Assembly (NCBI GenBank): GCA_030148625.1
Contig: JASBTC010000264.1
Coordinates: 1-13,348 of the forward strand
Direction: 5' to 3'
Source: Sphingobium sp.
GTDB taxonomy: Bacteria > Pseudomonadota > Alphaproteobacteria > Sphingomonadales > Sphingomonadaceae
Length of the DNA: 13,348 nucleotides
The stretch's first letter is position 1. Each line of letters begins with the position of its first letter. The notes below the pieces were generated by a model that was not told the DNA's origin, made no database searches, and saw only the letters and a list, made by a program, of their open reading frames with translations. Both the position numbers and the translations under genes were made by a program. Positions 1 through 6,139 of the stretch are shown piece by piece.

Positions 1-1572
1 CGACAGCGCCTCGCCGGTGGTGACCGGGATCTCCTGGCCCGCAAGGAATTTCGCCTGCTGATTGTCGAGCGTCATCAGCGACGGCGCGGAAAGCAGGTTG
101 GATTTGGAGTCCGACTTCACCGCGTTGATGATCGCGCCGAAGATCGCATCCTTGCCGATATTGAACGCCATGCCGGCGATGCCGCCCTTCGCGGCCAGCA
201 ATTGCTGCGCCGCCGCGGCCTGAAGCTGGTCGCTGATCGCCGATCCGCTGCTGGTGGTGACCGTCGTGCCGTTGATGACCGTGGTCGTCCGGTCGAGCTC
301 GCGTGCCGCGATCGCACCGGCGATCGTCGCGATATTGGGCGTCGCGTTCGAATAATTGGTGACGGCATAAGGCACGCCGCTGCCCGGCTTGCCGCCGAGC
401 AGGAACTGGACGCCCAGATTGCGCGCTGCGGTGTCCGAGATCTCGACGATGATCGCCTCGACCAGCACCTGCTCCCGCCGCGCATCGAGCTGACGGACGA
501 CTTCGCCCAATTGGCGCTGCACATCGGCGGGCGCCGCGATGATGATCGCGTTGGCGCCTTCGAAGCGGGTCACGATCGCCTGTGACCGCCCCTGAATGCC
601 CTGCCCCGCCGGCACGCTGGATATCGCCGCCTGAGTCGGTGCCGATGGCGCGGCCAGTCCGGATCCGCCCTTGCTGTTGTTCGCATCGCTGCCGACCGAG
701 CTGGTCGCCTGGCTCGAGGGCTGGCCGGTCAGTTGCTGCAGCACGGGGAGCAGCTGCCCCGCATCGGCATATTCCAGCCAGAAGACGCGGATTTCGGTGC
801 CACGTTCGGCGCGTTTGTCGAGATCGCGCGCGACTTCCGCCAGACGCGAGACGGTCGAGGGGTCGCCACGCAGCACCACGGAATTCGAACTGTCGATCGC
901 GACGATCGTCGCCGCCGGCCCACGCGTCGCGCCATCGGCGCCCGCCGTGCCGTTGCCGACAAGCTGCTGCAGCGACGTCGCGATCTCGCGCGCGCCAGCA
1001 TTCTTCAGCGCGATGAGCGTCGTCGAGGCGCTATCGCGGTCGATCTGCTGGACGAGTTGGCGGATGCGGCGGATATTGTCGGCATAATCCGCCACCACCA
1101 CCGAATTGCCCGCGCGATTGGCAGTGACCGAGCCTTCCTTGCTGACCAGCGGCCGCAATGTCTCGACCGCCGAGGCCGCGTCGATCGAGCGCAGGCGGAA
1201 GACTTCGGTGACGAAGGCATTCTGCGCGCTGCCCCGCGTGCCGACGCGGCCCGGCTGGGCGGCTGCTGTGTCGGCGGGCTGGATGCGGAACGCGCCACCG
1301 CCCGTCGGGATCGCGACCAGCCCGTTGGCGCGCATCGTCGCCAGGAACACTTCGAAATATTCGGACTTGGACAGCGGCCGGTCGGTCACGACCGATACCT
1401 TCCCCTGCACCCGCTGATCGACGATGAAGGTCCGTCCGGTGACGCGCGCGGCGTCCTGGATGAAGGCGCGGACATCGGCATCCCGCACATTGAGTGTGGT
1501 CTGCTGCGCAGCCAATGGCTGCGACAGAATAAGCGCGATGGCCGTTGCGGCGCCGGTCAATAATCTACGCAT
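1..1572 (-). CDS. gspD: Type II secretion secretin GspD (N-terminal 524 residues; C-terminus outside window)
   Basis: GspD forms the outer-membrane channel through which the type II secretion system (T2SS) releases folded proteins. The visible part has a signal peptide (MRRLL then a hydrophobic stretch, cleavage near residue 22, PLAA/QQ). An N0 domain follows (about 24-100, TLNVRDADVRAFIQDAARVTG). Next come the repeated N1 (about 119-180), N2 (about 183-253) and N3 (about 258-365) domains, then the start of the secretin core (QVLVEAIIVEISD at 368-380 and LLSAPSLMTLDNQQAKFLAG at 493-512). N3 carries a Ser/Gly/Ala-rich insert at about 284-330, a common loop in this family. The ATG at 1572 shares one base with the TAA of gspC (TAATG), so the two are translationally coupled. 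The frame is open to the left edge, so roughly the last 150-250 residues should lie outside. Confidence 0.96.
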   Translation of the reverse strand, partial: MRRLLTGAATAIALILSQPLAAQQTTLNVRDADVRAFIQDAARVTGRTFIVDQRVQGKVSVVTDRPLSKSEYFEVFLATMRANGLVAIPTGGGAFRIQPADTAAAQPGRVGTRGSAQNAFVTEVFRLRSIDAASAVETLRPLVSKEGSVTANRAGNSVVVADYADNIRRIRQLVQQIDRDSASTTLIALKNAGAREIATSLQQLVGNGTAGADGATRGPAATIVAIDSSNSVVLRGDPSTVSRLAEVARDLDKRAERGTEIRVFWLEYADAGQLLPVLQQLTGQPSSQATSSVGSDANNSKGGSGLAAPSAPTQAAISSVPAGQGIQGRSQAIVTRFEGANAIIIAAPADVQRQLGEVVRQLDARREQVLVEAIIVEISDTAARNLGVQFLLGGKPGSGVPYAVTNYSNATPNIATIAGAIAARELDRTTTVINGTTVTTSSGSAISDQLQAAAAQQLLAAKGGIAGMAFNIGKDAIFGAIINAVKSDSKSNLLSAPSLMTLDNQQAKFLAGQEIPVTTGEALS

Positions 1573-2411
1573 TATCTCGCTATCGAAAGGACGATGGGAC
1601 TGACGTTCGCGCCACGTTCGACGCTGGCGGTGACGTTGGCGCCGGGCGTGGCTTGGGCCAGCAACCGCTCGGCATCGGCCGGCGACGTGATCTGTTGGCC
1701 GTTGACGGCGACCAATATGTCGCCCTCGGCAAAGCCGACGCTGCGAAAGGTCGCGCCATCGCCATTGGGACGCAGGACAAGGCCGGTCACGCGACCGCCA
1801 TCGGTGCGCGGCAGGAATCCGATGCCGCCGCGCAATTGCGTGGCGGAAACGGTGCGGCCGCCCGGCGGCGGCGCGACGGCGGGCTGGCCGCCGTCGAGCG
1901 AGATTCCGGGTGCGACCGCCGCGGCCTCGGGGGCCGGCACCGACTGATCGATGAAAAGCTGTTCGATCGTCCCGCCGCGATCGATCGTCACGCTGTCGAA
2001 CGCCACGCTCTTCAGCATCACGCCGGGCATGATCTCCTCACCGACGGCGATGCTGTTCTGGACACCGTCGGGCCCCGCGATGATCGCCGATCCGCGGCCA
2101 TTGACCTCATCGATCCGCGTCCCGAACAATTTGAGCTGAAGCGAAGTGACGACCGCCGCGCCGCCGCCGCCGGCAAGCCGGAAAAACGGGTCGAAGCCGC
2201 GGAACAGTTCGGCGCGATTGGCGACCGCGCCGGCGGTGCGATCGGTGAGCCGCCAGTCGCCGAACGGCCCGACCGGCGTCAGCACCGTCCAGACCAGACG
2301 CGCGCACTGCACCGCGAGCAGCAGCAGCGCGATCTCGATCACGCTATAGACGTTCATGTGCGGCATGCTGCGCAACCAGCGCCGGGCTCTGCCATCAAGA
2401 CTTAGACGCAT
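1572..2411 (-). CDS. gspC: Type II secretion inner-membrane protein GspC with PDZ domain
   Basis: GspC (279 residues) links the inner-membrane platform of the T2SS to the secretin. It has a short basic cytoplasmic N-terminus, one membrane segment at about 22-45 (VIEIALLLLAVQCARLVW), the periplasmic homology region at about 88-155 (LQLKLFGTRI ... SAIIAGPDGVQNSIAVGEEI ... LFID), a Pro/Ala-rich linker, and a C-terminal PDZ domain at about 205-268 (GFAEGDILVAVNGQQI). The homology region contacts GspD N0 in known systems, which fits the next gene. I chose the ATG at 2411 because GGGGGAAC precedes it at suitable spacing. An in-frame ATG at 2432 has GGAG only one base away and would lie almost at the predicted transcript start. 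It is the first gene of the operon and reads into gspD. Confidence 0.92.
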   Translation of the reverse strand: MRLSLDGRARRWLRSMPHMNVYSVIEIALLLLAVQCARLVWTVLTPVGPFGDWRLTDRTAGAVANRAELFRGFDPFFRLAGGGGAAVVTSLQLKLFGTRIDEVNGRGSAIIAGPDGVQNSIAVGEEIMPGVMLKSVAFDSVTIDRGGTIEQLFIDQSVPAPEAAAVAPGISLDGGQPAVAPPPGGRTVSATQLRGGIGFLPRTDGGRVTGLVLRPNGDGATFRSVGFAEGDILVAVNGQQITSPADAERLLAQATPGANVTASVERGANVSPIVLSIAR

Positions 2412-2446
2412 GTGGTTCCCCCGGGGCGACATGCTCCGCTAGTGCG

Positions 2447-2480
2447 ATAGTGTTGCCGGTCGATGACTGTAATATGACGC
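2447..2480 (-). promoter_or_regulatory. PhoB-box-like element and promoter for gspCD
   Basis: The minus strand reads GCGTCATATTACAGTCAT at 2480-2463. This is two exact GTCAT half-sites 11 bp apart, the spacing of a PhoB box (consensus CTGTCAT-A[AT]A[AT]-CTGTCA[CT]). Exactly 10 bp downstream lies CACTAT (2452-2447), at the place where a -10 element sits in PhoB-activated promoters, although it matches TATAAT poorly. The predicted transcript start (about 2440) leaves a leader of roughly 30 nt before the gspC ATG at 2411. An overlapping sigma-70 reading (TTGCCC 2498-2493, 18 bp, TATTAC 2474-2469) is also possible. The repeat is seen; PhoB control is inferred. Confidence 0.5.
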
Positions 2481-2550
2481 TATTATTTCACCGGGCAACC
2501 GCCCGATTTCCGGCTTGAAATTACCGCATCGCATCGGCTTAACCCGTGCC

Positions 2551-3201
2551 ATGACAGCGACGATATCCAATGGAACCGGCCCCGATGCAGGCCGACATCT
2601 GATCGGCCAGCCGCGCGTACAGCGCGTACCCAGTCCCAAGCTGAGCCTGTTCATCCGCAAGGGTTTCGCCAACCCGGCCGAATGCGCGGCGATCATGGAA
2701 CGCATCGATGCGAGTCGCAGGCCCTCCACCATCGCCGATTCGAACGGCGACCCGCTTTATCGAACCAGCGAGACCTGCGATCTGGACCGCGCCGATCCGG
2801 TGGTGGGCGCGCTCGAGGAGAGGATCGCCGAATTTCTCGGCATCGATCCGCAATATGGCGAACCGCTCCAGGGGCAGCGTTATGCGGTCGGGCAGGAATT
2901 CAAGCAGCATACCGACTATTTCGAGCCCAAGGGCACCGACTATGACACTCATTGCGCGATCTCGGGCCAGCGCACCTGGACCGCGATGCTTTACCTCAAC
3001 GAGCCCGAAGCCGGCGGCGCGACACGCTTCCTGACGATCGGCAAGCTTGTCCAGCCCGAAACCGGCAAGCTTTTGTGCTGGAACAATCAGCGCCCCGACG
3101 GGACCCCCAATGCCGCGACCTTGCACCACGGCATGAAGGTGCGCGCCGGCACCAAATATGTCGTGACCAAATGGTTCAGGGAAAGGCCCTGGCCAGCCTG
3201 A
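2551..3201 (+). CDS. 2-oxoglutarate/Fe(II)-dependent prolyl 4-hydroxylase-like oxygenase
   Basis: This is a 216-residue protein of the P4Hc (prolyl 4-hydroxylase alpha-subunit) family. These enzymes use 2-oxoglutarate, O2 and Fe(II) to hydroxylate a protein or small-molecule substrate. Visible signatures are YAVGQEFKQHTDYF with the iron-binding H120-x-D122, the strand motif RTWTAMLYLNEPEAGGATRF (141-160), and LHHGMKVRAGTKYVVTKWFRERPW, which supplies the distal His (H193, or H192) and the Lys expected to bind 2-oxoglutarate (K202). There is no signal peptide, so it is probably cytoplasmic. The ATG at 2551 gives the usual start of the conserved part. An in-frame TTG at 2515 would add 12 residues, and neither has a convincing ribosome-binding site. 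It diverges from gspC and converges on the TonB receptor gene. Its substrate and any link to either neighbour are unknown. Confidence 0.85.
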   Translation: MTATISNGTGPDAGRHLIGQPRVQRVPSPKLSLFIRKGFANPAECAAIMERIDASRRPSTIADSNGDPLYRTSETCDLDRADPVVGALEERIAEFLGIDPQYGEPLQGQRYAVGQEFKQHTDYFEPKGTDYDTHCAISGQRTWTAMLYLNEPEAGGATRFLTIGKLVQPETGKLLCWNNQRPDGTPNAATLHHGMKVRAGTKYVVTKWFRERPWPA

Positions 3202-3250
3202 GTATTCCAGGCTGCGCCCGTTTCACCGCACTCGACACGCGTCCTTCAAT

Positions 3251-3333
3251 GTCATTCCCGCGAAAGCGGGAATCCAGACGATGCCGGGCATATACGCGGG
3301 CGACTCCTGGATTCCCGCATTCGCGGGAATGAC
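3251..3333. repeat. REP-like paired inverted repeat between convergent genes
   Basis: Two 27-bp arms (3251-3277 and 3307-3333) are reverse complements of each other with one mismatch. Each arm also contains its own hairpin, ATTCCCGC-GAAA-GCGGGAAT in the left arm and ATTCCCGC-ATTC-GCGGGAAT in the right arm. The arms are separated by 29 bp. This matches the widespread REP/BIME-like extragenic repeats with an ATTCCCGC...GCGGGAAT core. It fills the gap between the 3' ends of two convergent genes, 11 bp from the receptor stop codon, and could act as a bidirectional transcription stop or 3'-end protector. No transposase is present. Confidence 0.85.
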
Positions 3334-3344
3334 GATGACTTGGT

Positions 3345-6062
3345 TCAGAACTTCACTTCGACGCCCAGCGAGAAGCTGCGGCCGACATTATAGGTGTTGA
3401 TATCCACCCGATTGGCGCCGAACTGCTGGAATTCCTCATATTTCTGCGCGGTCAGATTACGCGCTTCCAGCTTGAGCTCCATATTCGCGCCCAGGAAGGT
3501 CACCGCTTCGCGCGCGACGAAATCGACACGGAAGCCGGGCTTCTCGATGATGTCGGGCTGGCGTGACAGGCCCTGGATCGGACCGCGATTGGTGACCCGC
3601 TTGCTCGCATAGCTGAGCAGGATCGTCGCCTGCGAGATCTTGTCGGTATCCTCGATGCCGATCTGGATATTGCCGAGATGATCCGACTGGCCGGTGAGTT
3701 GGGCGCCGTCCTGGAACAACAGGTTCGCCGCCACCGGCTGAAGGTCCGGGCCGATCACGACCGAATCGTCCACCTTCAGCTTGGACTGGGTGTAGGTGTA
3801 GTTGCCGATCAGCACGAGCCGGCGGGTCGAGAAGAAGTCGCCGCCCAGCCCTTCCAGCGGGATGTGCTTCTGGACTTCGATCTCGGCGCCGTAGAGCTGC
3901 GCCTGCGGGGCGTTGGCAAAGCCGGTACGAAGCTGGCCGCCGCCCGCGAAGAACGCCGCCGCCTCGATCGGATTGTCGATCTTCTTGTAGAAGCCCGCGA
4001 CCGTCAGCCGCTCGCCGCGTCCGAAATAATATTCGTAGCGCGCTTCGGCGTTGAACAGCTTGCTGTCCTTCAGGAACGGATTGCCGGTGAATTCGCGGTC
4101 GGATTCGAAATCCTGGTAGATTTGCGGCGCCAGTTCGCGGAACTGCGGACGGGCGAGCGTCTTCGAGGCGTGTATGCGAAACTGCATGTCCTCGGCGAAA
4201 TTCCAGGTCAGCGTCGCGGCGGGCAGCCAATAGCTGTTGGAAAGCCCGGTCGCGGCGAGATTGCCCACCGGCTTCACGCTCTGGACGGCATCCTCGTAAC
4301 GGACGCCGAGCGTGGCGCGCACGCCGTCGGTCACTTCGGCTTCGACCTGGCCATATCCGGCATGGACGCGCAGATCCGCCTCATAGGCCGAGGCGCCTTC
4401 CGCGCCCGAAATGTCGCGAAGCTGGATGTTGTAGGTGTAGATATTATAGTCGGAGAGCAGGTAATCGGGCCGTTCCTGCGCCACGCCGAGCGGCAGCGCG
4501 CCGTCCGGCCGGAAATACTGGAACAGGTAGCGCGACGCGCTCCGCTTGGTCTTGCTGTAATTGTAACCGGTCGACAGCGTGATCGGCATCGCGCCGGGCA
4601 GCTTGTACGCCAGGTCGATTCCGCCCGAATAGACGTCCTCGCTCAGGTCGCTGAAGCCGACGGTCGAGAATTGGCCGCCCGACGACAGGTTGTTGATATA
4701 GTCGTCGACGTCGCTGGTGCTCTTGGTGTTCGGGTTGCCGTCACCGAGATAGGCATAGCCGATCGAACGCTCATAGGGCGATTCACGTTGCGAATTGGCA
4801 TAGGTGCCGCGCAGGTCGACGCTGAGATCGTTGAACTTGAACTCGCCGACGAACTGGGTGTCGATCAGCTGACGCTCGAACCAATAGGTGTTCTGTTCGA
4901 GCAGCGACGGCGGCAGCGCGGGATCCTGATCGGCGACGCTGCGATTATAGCCCGCGGCAAGCCGTGACTGCTTGAGCGTGTCGCGGATGTAGAGGTTGGT
5001 CCAGCGCAGCTTGTGGTCGCCGAATTCCGCGCCGATGCCGAGCATGCCGTTCACGACGATGCGGTTGTCGGTGATGACGTTACGGAAACTCTGCTGCGGA
5101 ATGCCCGCGAGTTGGGGGTCGGTGGAGCTCTGCTGCAGCGTGTCGCGCGTGCGCCAGTCGTTCTTGTAGCCAAGGGCGGCGATGAAGCCGATGCGGCCAT
5201 CGGGCAGATCGACCGAGGCGCCGCCGCTGATGTCGGCGGCGAAGTTCATCGGAATATCGCCGTTGCGCTGGAGCAGGGTCGTGCTCGCATTGGCCAGGCT
5301 GGCGGCGAAGTCGCGGCGCTGAGCACCGGTGGTGGTGTTGAAACTGCCGGTTTTCATGACGCCGGCGAGCGCTGCGGGGAAATCGCGCCGGCCATTGTCG
5401 AAGCCCAGGACGTCGAGATCGCTGCCATAATAGGTATAGCCGAGCTTGCCCGTCGTTTCGGTATCGCCGCTGCCGGAGACGCCGATGTTCAGGAACGGTT
5501 CGTTGGGCACCGCCTTGGTGGTCAGATTGATCACGCCGCCGCCGAACTCGCCGGGATAGTTCACCGAATAGCTCTTCTGGACGACCGAGCTGGCGATGAT
5601 GCTGGTCGGGAAGATGTCGAGCGGCACGACGCGGCGCAGCGGCTCGGGGCTGGGCAACGGCGAACCGTTGAGCAGCGCGAGCGAATAACGATCGCCGAGA
5701 CCGCGGACGAAGACGAAGCCGTTACCGACCACGCTGAGGCCGGTGACACGCTGGAGCGCGCCGGCGATGTCGCCCTCGCCCGTGCGCGCGATATCCGCCG
5801 AGGACAGGACAGACACGACTTCGGGCGTCGCCCTGATCGGTTCGGGAATATAACGACCGGTGACGACGATATCCTCGTCATCGCCCGCGCCGGGCGCGGA
5901 GATATCGACCCGCTCTTCCTGCGGCTCGCTCGCAGTGGCGGCGGGCGTCGCAGAGGCCGGGGGCGCGCTCTGTGCGGGATCTGCCGTCTGCGCGACGGCG
6001 GCGGGCGCGATAAGCGCCGTGGAAAGCAGGAGCAGGCTCCCAAAGGCAATGGGCTTCTTCAT
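3345..6062 (-). CDS. TonB-dependent outer-membrane receptor
   Basis: A 905-residue TonB-dependent receptor, which imports a ligand across the outer membrane using energy from TonB-ExbBD. It has a signal peptide (MKKPIAFGSLLLLSTALIAP..AVAQ, cleavage near 24), a Pro/Ala-rich N-terminal extension, a TonB-box-like EDIVVTGR (63-70), and a plug at about 76-186 (VRGLGDRYSLALLNGSPLPS, then PLDIFPTSIIASSVVQKSY and YPGEFGGGVINLTTKAVP). A long barrel then ends in the typical terminal Phe (SLGVEVKF). The plug wording is that of the receptor subgroup with RGLGDRY and the GG.INL.TK motif. I see no extra signalling or carboxypeptidase-like domain. The ATG at 6062 is preceded by AGGGGGATATCGAA; the frame is open further upstream but has no reason to be used. 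It lies 77 bp after the lipoprotein gene on the same strand, so co-transcription is likely. The ligand cannot be told from sequence. Confidence 0.95.
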   Translation of the reverse strand: MKKPIAFGSLLLLSTALIAPAAVAQTADPAQSAPPASATPAATASEPQEERVDISAPGAGDDEDIVVTGRYIPEPIRATPEVVSVLSSADIARTGEGDIAGALQRVTGLSVVGNGFVFVRGLGDRYSLALLNGSPLPSPEPLRRVVPLDIFPTSIIASSVVQKSYSVNYPGEFGGGVINLTTKAVPNEPFLNIGVSGSGDTETTGKLGYTYYGSDLDVLGFDNGRRDFPAALAGVMKTGSFNTTTGAQRRDFAASLANASTTLLQRNGDIPMNFAADISGGASVDLPDGRIGFIAALGYKNDWRTRDTLQQSSTDPQLAGIPQQSFRNVITDNRIVVNGMLGIGAEFGDHKLRWTNLYIRDTLKQSRLAAGYNRSVADQDPALPPSLLEQNTYWFERQLIDTQFVGEFKFNDLSVDLRGTYANSQRESPYERSIGYAYLGDGNPNTKSTSDVDDYINNLSSGGQFSTVGFSDLSEDVYSGGIDLAYKLPGAMPITLSTGYNYSKTKRSASRYLFQYFRPDGALPLGVAQERPDYLLSDYNIYTYNIQLRDISGAEGASAYEADLRVHAGYGQVEAEVTDGVRATLGVRYEDAVQSVKPVGNLAATGLSNSYWLPAATLTWNFAEDMQFRIHASKTLARPQFRELAPQIYQDFESDREFTGNPFLKDSKLFNAEARYEYYFGRGERLTVAGFYKKIDNPIEAAAFFAGGGQLRTGFANAPQAQLYGAEIEVQKHIPLEGLGGDFFSTRRLVLIGNYTYTQSKLKVDDSVVIGPDLQPVAANLLFQDGAQLTGQSDHLGNIQIGIEDTDKISQATILLSYASKRVTNRGPIQGLSRQPDIIEKPGFRVDFVAREAVTFLGANMELKLEARNLTAQKYEEFQQFGANRVDINTYNVGRSFSLGVEVKF

Positions 6063-6094
6063 TTCGATATCCCCCTGGTCTGTCAGCGGAGCGC

Positions 6095-6123
6095 GGGGGC
6101 GGCGGCCATGGCCGTCCGCCCCC
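6095..6123 (-). promoter_or_regulatory. Intercistronic stem-loop between lipoprotein and TonB receptor genes
   Basis: GGGGGCGG (6095-6102) pairs with CCGCCCCC (6116-6123), and after an asymmetric bulge GGCC pairs across an AT centre (the palindrome GGCCATGGCC). The result is a very GC-rich hairpin 16 bp after the lipoprotein stop and 32 bp before the receptor start. No T-run follows on the minus strand, so it is not a standard intrinsic terminator. It could protect the upstream message or reduce readthrough and thereby set the ratio of the two products. The role is inferred. Confidence 0.5.
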
Positions 6124-6139
6124 GTCGCATGGTCGGCGA

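Noticed and set aside
733..1563. Plus-strand open frame across gspD
   Set aside because: It is complementary to the secretin N-domains, which match the family from end to end.
2469..2498. Plain sigma-70 promoter for gspC (TTGCCC, 18 bp, TATTAC)
   Set aside because: It is not excluded, but both hexamers are weak and the same bases form two exact GTCAT repeats at PhoB spacing with a -10 at the right distance, so the PhoB reading was listed instead.
2515..2550. TTG start for the 2-oxoglutarate oxygenase
   Set aside because: There is no ribosome-binding site and the extra 12 residues add nothing to the domain; ATG 2551 is preferred, with modest confidence.
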